Below, piece after piece: positions 34,096-45,864 of a DNA stretch of 64,000 nt (positions are counted from its first letter, which is position 1; each line of letters opens with the position of its first letter). Both the position numbers and the translations under genes were made by a program. The stretch covers positions 36,681,485-36,745,484 of the forward strand of contig OY744611.1 in NCBI GenBank assembly GCA_963556255.1, in the 5' to 3' direction. The stretch comes from Allolobophora icterica. Lineage: Eukaryota; Annelida; Clitellata; Crassiclitellata; Lumbricidae. Below the pieces are notes generated by a model. The model was not told where the DNA came from. It saw nothing but the letters and a program-made list of their open reading frames with translations, and searched no databases.

Positions 34096-34420
34096 GGTAG
34101 GTTAAGTAAGTAAGTAATCTTTTATTAGCACGAGGCAAACACTCCTACTTTACATCGGGTCTAGAAAGTCTGTCTGTCTGTCTGTCTGTTTGATACGGCA
34201 GGACATACAGACATAAAATACAGACAGGCAGACAGATGTACACATTTCGGTATGTAGGCTCAAATTGGCAAAGTTCCAACGATTGTAATTATTAATCCAG
34301 CCTAAAATGACTTCTGTTTGAAGGTCTATTTGTCTCTTCTCACTGTATACAAGCGTCTTTGGTCTTTACGTAAGTACAGACGGCCTAGTTGACCAGTCGG
34401 GCATGTATACGGGCTCTTAA

Positions 34421-34560
<140 letters not shown>

Positions 34561-34933
34561 TCCGCGCAGAACCAACCAACCCCTCCACCCTGTCTGCCTG
34601 GACTGTCTGTCCGCCTGCCTGGGGGGGGGGGGTAAACGAGACAGAGGCTGTGCGAAATACAGGCAGGGAGGTAGATACATAGGCCCTAGTCGTGTCTCTG
34701 TTAACAAAAACCACGGGCGCCCTCAGGCTTAAAAAATTGGATGCACAACAAAACAATTTTCAATTTAGATAACATCTAAAATGCTTTAACACGCCGTAAT
34801 GCCGTTTAACAAAATACTGTTTTCTGTGAGCATTTATTTCAGCTCTTGATTAAAAATAACTTAAGAATGTTCTGTTTTGCTTGTTATGCAGGTGATTCAA
34901 TTGCTTTAAAAATATGGATGCGATGCCTATTCC

Positions 34934-35448
34934 CAGGGCCGGATTAACCACGGTGCTGATTGTGCTGCAGCACAGGGCCCCCAAATTGTAAAAGTAAAAA
35001 ATATATAAAGAATAAAGGATTAAGGAAAGAAACAGTGCAAATTGCAATGCATTATGCATAGCAATCATAGCTATGACTAAATATATAACCAAATAATGTC
35101 ATAATAAACGACTTCGCCAAACAAAAAACTCGCAGAAGAGACTTGTAGGAAACGAACGTGAGTACGTAGTAGCCTATGATACATTCATTGTAGTCTATAC
35201 ACTCTAGCACTATGGCACAGTAAGGTAGTAATGGTTTATACAGAATATTGTTCTTTGACAGACTATGTTCTTTCCATGTCAGTGCGTGAGTCGTGATCTC
35301 GTGACAATTGTCCTATCTACTTCTTGTGTGCTGTAAAGTATAACAAGTTATGTGTCGGGTTATTGTATGTCTGCCTTGCTTCTTAAAATTGTAAGGGGCC
35401 CCGTCATTCGATCAGCACAGGGCCCCAAAAAATGTAGATCCGGGCCTG
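34934..35448. mobile_element. 515-bp hAT-like non-autonomous element
   Basis: The ends are CAGGGCCGGATTAACC and GATCCGGGCCTG, with an exact 8-bp duplication CCTATTCC. Subterminal CAGCACAGGGCCCC repeats occur near both ends. It is non-coding. Confidence 0.88.
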
Positions 35449-35524
35449 CCTATTCCTTGTGTGGAGTCGATTTGGTGGGTGGACGCGCATGCGTACAGTG
35501 CGTCACGCTGCGGGGCCCCTGGAT

Positions 35525-36500
35525 CATCATCGAACGAAGGGTCGTGAACATCGAACAAAAGCCATAACACAGACCAGACCTAGACTCCACATATCGGCCA
35601 TCACAACGACAACGACGCATCTTCTGCGAAAACGACGACGACAACTGCGACGTTGATGATGATGACGACGAAAACGATGATGATGCTGATGACGACGATG
35701 ATGACAGGCGTAACTTGTGGGGGGTGGTACGATGGGTACCCGTACCCCCACTTTTTAAACAATGCCAATCAATATTTTATTATTGTGCCTTTTTAGAGAT
35801 CGCAGTCCCCGCCTTGCTTCGTGTATGTAGACAGATTGAGGAGCATGTACCATAAAAATACGAAAGTGCTTAGGTAAGTAAGTAAGTAAGTATGTATGTT
35901 CTTTATTGAACCGCTTGCAGACGTACTGCGGCTTCCAAAACACAAGCATGCGAAACGAGGCGCAATGAACAAAATAAAGGAAACCAATAAATAGATAAAT
36001 ACTGATAAATAGGTAATGATGAAATAAGGTTAGATTTGGCTAATTAAGTTAATTTTAAGTTGAATTTTAAGTTAATTTTTAGTTAAAACAGGTACACAGG
36101 TAATCAAGAGCCAGACGAACTGAGTCACAGATAGTCCGACAGGCAGACTTTCAGCCACACAGGTCACTGACCGCCGTCACGCTGTGACCGGCCGCAGGCG
36201 CCACAGATTTGGGCCACGGCTACACTCTTCCTGGAAAGACATGACATCACCCTCACTCTCCGCCTCATGGTTGTCATCTTAGTCATATCGAGATGTGAAG
36301 AATACTGGTTGGGTGATATGTTCAAAACGGTCTTCATGCGAAAGGCGAAAGTGGAGAAGAAATTGGTTCCCTCCACTTTTTAGACCAAAGTACTGGATAT
36401 GATGATGACGACACTGACGACGATGATGATGATGATGACGACCACGACGATGATGGCAACAGCGACAACGATGATGATGACGACGCTGATGATGACAAAG
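35525..36500. repeat. tandem segmental duplication, copy 1
   Basis: This is ~1 kb matching 37150-38390 in order and orientation: a CATCGAACGAAGG-like start, CATATCGGCCATC, GAC/GAT repeat, family 2 MITE half, AGAGCCAGACGAACTGAGTC block, GGCCGCAGGCGCCACAGAT block and a final GAT-rich stretch ending AAAGACACCTCA. Confidence 0.8.
35705..36395. mobile_element. family 2 hAT-like element with ~490-bp internal insertion (duplicated copy 1)
   Basis: It starts CAGGCGTAACTTGTGG, holds the family 2 body to about 35830, then unrelated DNA including a C/G-rich segment (36160-36235), and closes with CTTTTTAGACCAAAGT. It is part of the tandem segmental duplication with 37363-38124. Confidence 0.65.
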
Positions 36501-36594
36501 ACACCTCACATAAGTGTTGCACGCACAAGACCGTCTAACTGAGCTACACGTAAACAAGTGCGTATTCAGTCTGTTTGAAAATGTTCCTGAGCCT

Positions 36595-36972
<378 letters not shown>

Positions 36973-37149
36973 AATGATGGTCAGTTGCAACAGTTTGCAT
37001 AGTTCATAGTCCAACTCGATCATCGGGATTTATTTCGCACTATGATCATGTTGTTCGTGATCGATCCTCTTCCGATATGATCCTCTGGTTCTATGATCCT
37101 CTTCTGATGAGATCCTCTGGTTCTATGATCCTAAGGGAGTGGCTATAGA

Positions 37150-38390
37150 TTGAAGAGATCATCGGACGAAGGAGGATCGATGACATCGAATCCCTCGACT
37201 GCTGAAGACAGAAAAACCACAACCACCTGTTAGGCACCTTGACTCCACTTATCGGCCATCTCAACGACAATGACGCTTCTTCTACGAAAACGACAACAAC
37301 GACGACGCTGATGATGACGACGAAAATGATGATGATGCTGCTGATGACGACGATGATGATGACATAGGCGTAACTTGTGGGGTACCATACGTACCCGTAC
37401 CCCACACTTTTTGGACTGGGGGTACCGCACCCCACTTTTTAAACAATGCCTATCAATATTTTGTTATTGTGCAGTCTCCGCCTTGCTTCGTGTATGTATA
37501 CAGAGTGAGGAGTGTGTACCACAAAAGTACGAAAATACTTAGATACACAGGTAAACCAAGAGCCAGACGAACTGAGTCACATGCAGTCAGACAGGCAGAC
37601 TTTCAGCCACACAGGTCACTGGCCGCCGTCATGCCGTGACCGGCCGCAGGCGCCACAGATCTGGGCCACGGCTACACTCTTCTTGGAAAGATTTGACATC
37701 ACCCTCACTCTCTGCCTTATGGTTGTCATCTTAGTCATATCGGGATGTGGAGATGTAGGTCAAAGCGCAAGCTTCTACATGATTCTTTGGTATTTTTCAA
37801 CTTTAATTTTCGACTTATTCAAACAGCATCTTGACTTTGTAACATTGTGTGATCTAGCATACTTAGGCTAAACAGGCTCATACTACATGTAAGCGTAGAC
37901 TATAACTACGTAGAGTCGTAGACTACATATCCAAGTAAGCCTACCCTTCCAGCGTACCAACATCGGGCCCAGGTGGGACTGACATTTCTATACGAGGCCC
38001 TTATGGGATTCATAGAAAGAATGAGAACATTGGCAGGGTAATATGTCCAAAATGGTCTTCATGCGAAAAGCGAAAGTGGAGAAGAAATTGGATTCCCCCC
38101 TTTTAGATCAAAGTTACTCCCCTGGATGACGATGAAGACGACGACGACGATGATGATAACGACGACGATGATGATGATGATGACGACTACGATGATGACG
38201 ATGATGATCATGACGACTACGACGATGATGATCATGACAACGACGACGATAATGATTGCGACGACGACGATGATGACGACAATAACGACGATGATGATGA
38301 TTATGACGACTATGATGATGAAGATGGCGACAGCGACAACGATGATGATGACGACGACAACGATGATGATGATGAGAAAGACCTCATCTA
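37150..38390. repeat. tandem segmental duplication, copy 2
   Basis: This copy shares all blocks of 35525-36500 and has an extra ~280 bp (about 37755-38035). Between the copies lies the 36595-36970 GAT tract. Confidence 0.8.
37363..38124. mobile_element. family 2 hAT-like element with larger insertion (duplicated copy 2)
   Basis: It starts CATAGGCGTAACTTGTGG and ends AAAGTTACTCCCCTG, with a near-perfect 8-bp duplication (GATGATGA/GATGACGA). The internal insert matches copy 1 plus an extra ~280 bp at about 37755-38035. Confidence 0.7.
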
Positions 38391-38654
38391 GAATTCGCCT
38401 TTAAACAAAAAGGGAAGGTGACTAGATCAGAACAGTTTCTCAATTACTGTATTGTATTGTGTTGTATCATAGTGTGGTGAATTTGCCTAGCACCCCCTTA
38501 GATCGGCAGAAGAGACCGTGCGCTATATAATCGTCTACTAAGAGACCCCAAAGGGGTCATAACTCCTCTCTTCCGATGAGTCAGATAAGTGATAAGACAC
38601 TACCGAAGCCATTTCCCCCAATTTACCCTCTGACACTAAAGTGACTAAACCCCT

Positions 38655-38861
38655 CTAAAGCTGGCGCTGCCCCCTTAAATTACCTGGTGAGGCTAAGGAT
38701 TGCAAGAGTTCTGCGATATCCATTGCATCCATTTCGCTCAAGTCTGCGACGAATGGCGAACGAAGGACGGACGAAGGAACGACCGAGGAGAACGACGAGG
38801 AGGAAGAGGAGTCGGAGTCGGTGAAGGAGCAGGACAAGGAGGAGCAAGCCTCTTCTTTTAT
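38655..38861 (-). CDS. IRF gene exon 6, C-terminus and stop
   Basis: The acceptor TTTTGCTTGTAG has a good pyrimidine tract, and translation in phase 0 gives IKEEACSSLSCSFTDSDS, a poly-Ser stretch, then DLSEMDAMDIAELLQSLAS and a TAG stop at 38655-38657. IKEE is a psiKxE motif, and IRF2 has a similar TIKEES segment near its C-terminus. The EMDAMDIAELLQSL part could be an amphipathic activation helix. All six exon phases agree and sum to 1194 nt. Assignment to the IRF gene is an inference. Confidence 0.6.
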   Translation of the reverse strand: MKEEACSSLSCSFTDSDSSSSSSFSSVVPSSVLRSPFVADLSEMDAMDIAELLQSLASPGNLRGQRQL

Positions 38862-39206
38862 CTACAAGCAAAACACACAAAAACAAAACAAAATCAACTA
38901 CAGCTTTGGTCGTCGTCGTCAGCTTCGTCTTCGATGTCCTAATTTAGGGAAATTTATATAGCGCTCTTTTTCTTTGGATCATGATTATCAAAGTTTACGG
39001 AAACGTCACCGCAGACAAACAGAAGCAAATAAACAGACAGATCGTAATCGTAATCGCATTCTCCAAACTTCTAAAGCGCCACTCGAAGGCCAAGCGCATG
39101 GCACCAGCCTATTCACGAGCGCTGCAGATAGACGGACAGCCAGAAAGACACAGACAGATAGACAGACAGACACGTAGACATAAGGACACACAGATGGACA
39201 ACATAC

Positions 39207-39397
39207 ACAGAACGTTAGTCGCCTTTTCGGTGTAGTCCAATGCATGTAATAAGCATAGCATGAATAACAATGAGGAGTACGAACGGTGGCATTTCGGCCT
39301 GGGTCGATGGTACTGCTACCCTCTGCTCCTCCTCCTTGCTTTTGCTCATCGTCGTCATCGTCTAGACTCATCGCCTCGACGGTCGTTGGAACGAAAT
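39207..39397 (-). CDS. IRF gene exon 5, acidic region
   Basis: This 191-nt exon follows a GTTGTAG acceptor. The first two bases complete an Asn codon from exon 4, giving NFVPTTVEAMSLDDDDDEQK and then a Gly/Ser-rich stretch with CYSCYAYYMHW. The donor TGT|GTATGT at 39206 leaves phase 0, as exon 6 needs. The acidic run suggests an activation segment. Homology is not recognised, and the 3' half may belong to the intron if an earlier donor is used. Confidence 0.5.
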
Positions 39398-39407
39398 CTA
39401 CAACAGC

Positions 39408-39605
39408 AGCATACAACAATCAAAAACATCAACAATCAACAACAACAAGAACAACAATCAACAACAACAACAAACAACAACAATTAACAACAACAAACAA
39501 CAATCAACAACAATCAATCAACAACAACAGCAACAAACAAACAACAACAATCAACAACAGCAACAAACAACAAACAGTCAACAACAATCAGCAACAACAA
39601 GATCA
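39408..39605. repeat. (CAACAA)n simple repeat in an IRF intron
   Basis: CAACAACAA-rich tract between exons 4 and 5 of the IRF gene. On the gene's strand it is TTG-rich and adjoins the exon 5 acceptor. Confidence 0.9.
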
Positions 39606-39734
39606 AGAAATGAAAGATTTCATAAAAGATCGCCATCGATCGAATCACTGATAGCATTTCCATTGCGGCGCATTAGAAGTCAGAGACATGTTCAGCCTGA
39701 CGATGATCTAACGATGAAAAGAGGAAATGCTCAC

Positions 39735-40035
39735 TTGGCAACGACCAATATGGCGGCGGCGAATGGTTGCCATGGTGATGCGTCGGCGACTCTTCCTTCA
39801 ACAGATGGGTTGAACGACGGACGATGGAAGCGAAGGAGTTGATGGAGGAGGAGGAGATGGAGACGGTGGGAGAGGAAGAGTCGGTGAAGAATGAAAGAGA
39901 GGAGGGGCTGTTGAGTAAAGACGCTATTTGTTGTTGGTAGGTGGCGTTAGGAGCGCTGATGGCGGGAAGAACTGAAATAGATGTCGACGAATTGTTTCTT
40001 TTTTCATCTCCCGATGAATCTTCTTCTCTCTTCAT
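39735..40035 (-). CDS. IRF gene exon 4, Ser-rich activation/linker region
   Basis: This 301-nt exon lies between a TCTGTACAG acceptor (phase 0) and a CCAA|GTGAGC donor (phase 1). It encodes MKREEDSSGDEKRNNSSTSI followed by a long Ser/Pro-rich stretch with LLKEESPTHHHGNHSPPPYW. MKREE and LLKEE resemble the psiKxE sumoylation sites found in IRF1/2 C-terminal regions. No globular domain is seen. Assignment to the IRF gene rests on strand, order, splice sites and matching phases. Confidence 0.65.
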
Positions 40036-40221
40036 CTGTACAGATGGACAACAACCACGAATTAACACAATTGATCACAATCTAAACAACAGATCGATCG
40101 ATTTCAACGATTCAATTATGTAATTATTTGATTGAAATGTTGTACACTATTCTAGCTGTAGGGACGTACGTACCTTGGTAGCTTGCCTATGAGCCTGGAC
40201 AACTGTTTATGAGAATCTCAG

Positions 40222-40318
40222 AGTATGCATTGCTGCTGCTGCTGCTGCTCATGGTTATGATGATAATAATGATAACTATGGTGATGGTGATGATGACGAT
40301 GATGAAGAATATGCTGCT

Positions 40319-40349
<31 letters not shown>

Positions 40350-40445
40350 ATGATGATGCTGATGATGATGATGATGATGATAACTGTAGTTATGATGGTG
40401 ATGACGATGATGAAGAAGATGGTGCTGATGATGACGATGATGATA
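40222..40445. repeat. (GCT/GAT)n simple repeat
   Basis: GCTGCTGCT and GATGATGAT blocks just downstream of the proposed IRF exon 3 donor. If exon 3 ran on, it would read ATC/AGC codons. Confidence 0.9.
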
Positions 40446-40486
40446 TGAATTGAAAGCGTCGTCATTGAGGATCTGTAGTACTCAAC

Positions 40487-40620
40487 TATTTGTGACGAAC
40501 AGAGGGAGAGATAGGAGGAGGCTGCATAGGAGGAAGAGGAGGAGCAGGTGGTTATTGGTCGTTCACTGATCATTCTCTCTTCGGTCGTTCTTCTTCTACG
40601 TCTTGTTCGCTTTTCTCCAG
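40487..40620 (-). CDS. IRF gene exon 3, basic region after the DBD
   Basis: The acceptor CATTTAAG is at 40621-40622. The first two bases complete a codon in the phase left by exon 2. It reads GEKRTRRRRRTTEERMISER and then a Ser/Tyr-rich tail. A basic, NLS-like patch just after the DNA-binding domain is usual in IRF1/2. The donor is uncertain. ATA|GTTGAG at 40486 restores phase 0, as exon 4 needs, but is a weak donor; GTACTA four bases on is an alternative with the wrong phase. Intron 2 is about 10 kb and holds the LTR retrotransposon. Confidence 0.6.
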
Positions 40621-40699
40621 CTTAAATGGAATTCAGACAACGCTCAATTTCCCAATCAAACGCAAAATTTCATCTTCAGGTTTGAGTTAATTGTTTTGT

Positions 40700-41060
40700 A
40701 TTGTATACATGTATACATCAGCATGTTCTCCCTCTCTCCTTCCTTCCCTCTCCACCCAGGTACAATTCTTCCCTCTCTTAATTGTTATTATTATTGTCAC
40801 TGCTACTACTACTCCTACCACCACCACTACCACCACCACCACCACCACCACCTAACTAATTTAGTTAGGTGGCGAACAGGCGGAAACAGGCGGAAACGAT
40901 ATACATCAGCATGTTCTCCCTCTGTCCCTCCTTCCCTCTCCACCAAGGTACAATTCTTCCCTCTCTTAATTGTTATTATTATTGTCACTGCTACTACTAC
41001 TCCTACCACCACCACCACCACCACCACCACCACCACCACCACCACCTAACTAATTTACCT
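40700..41060. repeat. ~170-bp tandem duplication ending in (ACC)n
   Basis: Two copies (about 40708-40885 and 40893-41055) share ACATCAGCATGTTCTCCCTC, TACAATTCTTCCCTCTCTTA and a TACTACTACTCCTACC tract running into (ACC)n and CTAACTAATTTA. Confidence 0.9.
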
Positions 41061-41560
41061 GTTCTGAGTAGATAGCCTTGAAGAGGCGCTATATAAATTT
41101 TCCATGTGAATGAATGAACAGGCGGAAACGAACGAGATTAAGGGGTTTAAACGGGCCAGAAATATAACTATGTGACCATGTGGCCATTCGCGACTTGATT
41201 TTTATCATAGCGTCGATAAATGATACCGCCTGTACAATAATTGGAAAATACATTTTCAAATGCTTTAAACCGTCTTAGGACGGGCATTAATCTAGTTGTG
41301 CAATAATTATCTGCGCCATTGAGCAAATCTTAATCGTTGGAACGAAGCAACTGATAACTAAGCACCTTTTCTGAACTGACTCAGTCGAAACTAGTTTTGA
41401 GAGATAATTAATCGCTAGTTTTTACTGGTCTATTCAGTTTGTTAAGTGTAGGCCTATATTATGTATGTCACGTATCTTCAAGTGCTTTATCTATAGGCTA
41501 CTCTATAGTGTTCTACTTATGTGATATAGGCTAAACAGTTTCTGTCTTTGCGTCTATTTC

Positions 41561-42167
41561 GGGTATGCGGACGTTTGGTCAAAGGACGGTTGGTCAACGG
41601 ACGGTTGATCACGGACGGTTGGTCAAAGGACGATTGGTCAAGCGGACTGTTCGTCAAGGGACTGTTGATCAAGGGTCCTTTCGTCAAGCGGACGGTTGAT
41701 AAAAAAATCGGTCGGTTCGTTTGTTTATGGATAATTAGTGGTCGTCCATTTCAAAGAGTTATCGTATATCTGTGCCAGTGCAGTTGTTTGTACTCATAAG
41801 AGAACTGACATATTTTAAAGCGTCTAAAATTCACGTATATCGTATCACTCCATATTTGTTTTACTTGTGCATGGGCTTTGCGAAGTCTTCATTGCTGTGC
41901 ATGTAAAGATGCCTGGTTTTGTAATGGCTTAACTGGTCACGTCTGTATAGGGATAATTAGGCCTAGTTGTCGTCGATTTCTCTTATCAGTGGTTTGTACT
42001 GATAAGAGAACTGGCATATTTTAAAAGCGTCTCTAATATCGAAAGTTTAAATTTTTGATCAACCGTCCTCTTGACGAACAGTCCGCTTGACCAATCGTCC
42101 GTTGACCAATCGTCCGTGACCAATCGTCCGTTGACCAATCGTCCGTTGACCAAACGTCCTAGAACCC
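41561..42167. mobile_element. 607-bp foldback element with sub-repeated arms
   Basis: The TIRs are about 20 bp (GGGTATGCGGACGTTTGGTC at the left; its partner ends ACCAAACGTCCTAGAACCC), with a TATTTC duplication on both sides. Each arm is built of tandem 14-17-bp GGACGGTTGGTCAA-like units in opposite orientation (41569-41735 and 42055-42160). The core has a direct duplication around AAGAGAACTG and CATATTTTAAA (41795, 42005). Confidence 0.8.
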
Positions 42168-42317
42168 TATTTCGTGTGTATAAGGAGTGCTTATCAGTTC
42201 TTATCTTATACGAGAGGTGTACGATGGTCTGTAATAGGTGGTCAGCCAAACAATTGGAAACCATATATCATGTTGTGTTTGTGTCAACTTGAGATTGTCA
42301 TTAAATGAAATTGATTG

Positions 42318-42600
42318 ATTGAGCTTACTGGACTGTCAACAGAGAGGTTGGGGGTTCATACCTCCCGGGCAGAATTTTTTCGAGATGTCTGCTCTACCTG
42401 AGCCCCCAACCAACTCAGCTATAATGAGTGCACTGTCTGCACACTGTCAGTGGAAAGGTGAGACGGTGAGGGAGAGAAATGGCCGTCCGCCCTTATATGC
42501 CGAGGCTAAGAAAATGAAGTGGCTAACACTTCACACCCATGGCTGCCTCTGGCTAGCTTAAGAGACTGCTAGTGTCATAGCAAAGATGATTAGCGTCGCC
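42318..42600 (+). repeat. tRNA-like SINE (family B)
   Basis: The head has AGCTTACTGGACTG and box-B-like GGGTTCATACC. The 3' part CACTTCACACCCATGGCTGC and CTCT...TTAAG recurs at about 495-540. It is not a functional tRNA because the stems do not close. Confidence 0.5.
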
Positions 42601-43156
42601 CTCCTCCTTTATCCAGGCTTGGGACTGGCACTATCAGAGTACGAACAGTGGCGGAGTTTTCCTTTAAGAGACTGCTCCTTTCGGCTATCTTATATAGTCC
42701 TCAAATCACTTCACTGACTTGATAGCCTATACCTACCTGCAACACACCTGGCCAATCATGCCAGTCCTCCCGTTTTCGTCAGTTATTCACTATCCAATCA
42801 TATCTCTCAACCCACTCCTCTTCCGCCCTAACACTTCTCCGACCTTCCTCGTTGTTATATTAAAATGTGCACACCGCTCCACAGTCATATAGCTCTTCTC
42901 AGTGCCCAAAATGCTCAGAAATGTCAATTGCACACGCTCCCCCACACTGTACTTGAAGTGATAAGTAACTAAATTTCGAGTGTTGCTCACCTGAGCTAAT
43001 CTCTAAGAAATTCAAACCGCACACTGCGCAATCCAGACAATGTCAACTGCACACTCTGTGACAATGTCAACTGCACACTCTGTGTAAGAAATCACATTAA
43101 ATCACACACTTAATTAGGCTCTCTCTTATTTGGGCACTGTAGAAATCTCGATATTA

Positions 43157-43460
43157 CCACAGTATAAATAATCACACAGTACGTCGACTCGCACTGCTGC
43201 CTGTTGACTCGTTTTTGGGGTGACGCCGTTTTGAAAGTGCAGTCTTGAATTATAGATTTAAGCTGATATAAACGTTAAAAATAATGTTGTTAAATCTAAT
43301 GTAGTCCTCAATGTTGTTGTAACGTTTACAAATATTTGATGCGATGGATTCCGGTGTATTGACGTGCAAGCGTCCCATTTTCAAAATGGCGGTCGGTCAC
43401 ACATTCTGACTGCTGCATCTGCCGGGAGTCGACGTACTCTATGATTATTTATACTGTGAT
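43157..43460. mobile_element. ~304-bp MITE with long inverted ends
   Basis: The ends CACAGTATAAATAATCA...AGTACGTCGACTC are inverted over ~35 bp (43157-43192 and 43424-43460), with ATATTA/TATTAC-like flanks. It has no coding frame. It lies 48 bp from the hAT MITE at 43508. Confidence 0.7.
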
Positions 43461-43507
43461 ATTACGATTACGATTAGGCCTACTTTCTGACATAAAAGGA
43501 CTGCTGC

Positions 43508-43678
43508 CAGGGGCGTCTATCCCCCCTAAGTCATTGGAGCAACGTCCCTTTTCCCCTCTTCTTCCCCCTCCCCGTTCCTTCCCCCCTGAAATGGTGGCAC
43601 ACACATTGACAGATCTCCCCCCCCTTATTTCTTGGATGGAGCATTGGCTCCAAGGTTTCTATGGTGTAGACGCCCCTG
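43508..43678. mobile_element. 171-bp hAT-like MITE (family 1)
   Basis: This is the second copy of the family seen at 3616, in the same orientation, with TIRs CAGGGGCGTCTA / TAGACGCCCCTG and an exact 8-bp duplication ACTGCTGC. Confidence 0.9.
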
Positions 43679-43679
43679 A

Positions 43680-44615
43680 CTGCTGCAGGCTGTAACCTAA
43701 AAACTATATTATGCTATCAGCATTGAAAACAAATAAAATAATTTTATGCAATAAAAATATAAAGGTTTTTATTTGTTATTTATTAACTTATCAAGAACAG
43801 TACATATTGTCTAACTGTCTCTAACATGAGTCCAGAGGTTCTCCAACATTCTAAACTGCAGGTTCAGTGTCAGAGCCATTGTTGTCAGCTGCTGCCATTA
43901 ACATCGTCCTAGAAGTCTTGTGCATGCCAAATGAACTGAATTGTGGAAATTGACAGAAATTATTAAGTCAGGCTACGAAAAATATAGATTTACCTAAAAA
44001 AATTACATGGCAGCGATAAATCCAAAACGACAACCCCTCTGACACGACTGAGCGCTAGAGAATAGACTGGTACCCTGCTTAGCTTTTGAGTAGCGCTTTA
44101 GAACTTTCTAGAATCTAGATTATGATTACAACCAAAACTGGAGAAAGTGAGCGTTGGAATGTACTCCTCAATGGCGGGTGAAGGGACTTGCTCTTCTTCC
44201 TTCTTTTCCTCTTTCCTTCCCTCCTTACTTTCATTTTTCCGTATCTGCCTCGCTTCTCCCCTCCCTTCCTCCATTGCCGGCCTTGGAGGAGTGCGAACCG
44301 TGCGGTGACATAGGCCCCACAACTTAGGGAGCTTGAAAATGTCACAGAAAATTAACATGAACAAGACACCCTAATAATAATATTATGGTTTTCGATTAAA
44401 TCATCTCTTTTGTCAGATAAAAGTCAAATTGTACCAACAGTTTAGTTTGTTTCCAAAATATATTAGCGCTATAATATTTAAATTTTAAATTTTACTTGTA
44501 CTTGTTTACAATCTACTAAAATAAAATGATCAGCAGCGAAAAACAATTTGACTTGTGTCATGGGAGGTTCGTATACAGTATACTCTGCACAGGGTCCGAA
44601 ATACCCTAAGGCAGC
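43680..44615. other. IRF intron 2 sequence left of the LTR element
   Basis: Mixed A/T-rich intron sequence. A minus-strand 88-codon frame at 44098-44364 is not supported by homology or splice sites. Confidence 0.5.
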
Positions 44616-45338
44616 TGTCGCGTGAGGAGATCGACAACAACGACGAGATGGCATCATCATTATGATGTAAGCGTCGTTGCTGGTCGAGATAGGTTGATGA
44701 CGGACGAAAGCCAGCCTCCACTTGGGCAACAATGAAGGCCGCGAGGCCCAGGTGTAATCGGACACCACACAGCCAAGGTGTAATAGGACACCTCGCGGCT
44801 ATGGTGTAACCAGACACCGCCCGCGCTGCAGGCGAGCGACGACCCGCGTATCGAGGAGCAATCTGACACTAATTGACGATAGCTTGACGTGGGGAGGGGG
44901 GCTGACTGATGCACGCTGGAGTTCCTACTTAACAGAAGGGAACGGAGAACACGGGACTTATACTGCTGACGAACGCGACGTGTGAACATCGGTCGAGCGA
45001 GAAACATCGGAAGGAACGACCAGCGGGGCGGCAGAGTATAGTCCGTCAGATTCAGAGACTGACGCGAAAGAACGATCTGGAGTTAGGCTGTACGAAGCAA
45101 CATTTGAGATAGTCCGATTTAATAACTAAACGCTTTAATACTACGTGGAAGTTCCCGTAGAGTTAGTGTATATATTGTTTCTTTAATTAAATTCATTTAT
45201 TAATTAAACAAAGTTCGTCGTGAATCTTCTATAGAAAAGATAGGCACATTAAAACAAAGTGCAAGTAAAAGAACAAGCAATCGAGGGTCGACATCAACAC
45301 ACGGCAAACACACGACAGGGCGACCTCCGATTGCGACA
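44616..45338 (+). repeat. 5' long terminal repeat
   Basis: The 723-bp LTR begins TGTCGCGTGAGG and ends GATTGCGACA. Around 44750-44820 it carries three imperfect ~30-bp direct repeats of a GGTGTAATCGGACACC-like unit, placed as U3 enhancer repeats would be. An A/T-rich stretch near 45180-45210 (AATTAAATTCATTTATTAAT) may lie near R/U5. Confidence 0.93.
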
Positions 45339-45864
45339 TTGGCGCAGTCGACAGGGTTTTCAACTGAAGACGTCACGACGAAGAGCGGAACCGGAAACGG
45401 AAAGAGGAATCTCAACAGATCAGGACCAGCGGCGAATACAACCCTTCGCAACTGGAGAAATCGAGTGCCGGACTCCGAAGACGAAGGACTCGAAGGAACC
45501 GACAGCAACAGGCAAGGACGAGGAACAAGAGCGCCAACGGACGACCGACCATCGCTAGCAACGACGGACGGGAGTGGCAACGGAGGACAGCGGATCAGCC
45601 AAGATACCAAAAGACGGAACACGCTCGACGTATCAGAGGGTAAGTCCTTACTGGTAGTCGTGGTAATCTGTGAGGTTGCGGTTGAGGTCTGGATGAGGAT
45701 TGGTGTGCGAATAGCCGAGGCTTTTGCGTAGCTCCTTTTGCTCAGTTCTGTTCTTGTTGTATTTGTGGTAGAATTTTAGGACGTTGTTTTCTTTGATTTC
45801 TGACCAACGGTGACTCTCCTCTAACTTACTTATCTTTTTCTATTAGTGAGCGGACTGTTAGAAG
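45339..45864 (+). promoter_or_regulatory. 5' leader with primer-binding site and possible spliced intron
   Basis: TGGCGCAGTCGACAGGG at about 45340 is the presumptive primer-binding site. The ~530-bp leader has a strong donor-like GAGG|GTAAGT near 45640 and an acceptor-like TTTTTCTATTAG at about 45846, only 18 nt before the gag-pol start. Removing this ~205-nt intron would place gag near a short leader. The 131-codon frame in the leader is not in frame with gag-pol across that splice. The splicing is an inference. Confidence 0.5.

Noticed and set aside
39006..39200. Continuation of IRF exon 5 coding to 39006
   Set aside because: The frame runs into a GACAGACAGA simple repeat, while a donor at 39206 restores the phase needed for exon 6.
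44098..44364. 88-codon minus-strand ORF as an extra IRF exon
   Set aside because: No splice sites with matching phase and no homology. Exon 2 joins in phase to 40620 instead.
44478..45007. Minus-strand ORFs in the 5' LTR (repeated at 49247-49773)
   Set aside because: They occur identically in both LTRs as frame shadows of non-coding LTR sequence.
45339..45731. A second retroviral gene in the leader of the LTR element
   Set aside because: The frame starts at the primer-binding site, lacks a Met, has no domain and is not in frame with gag-pol. It is probably leader RNA.
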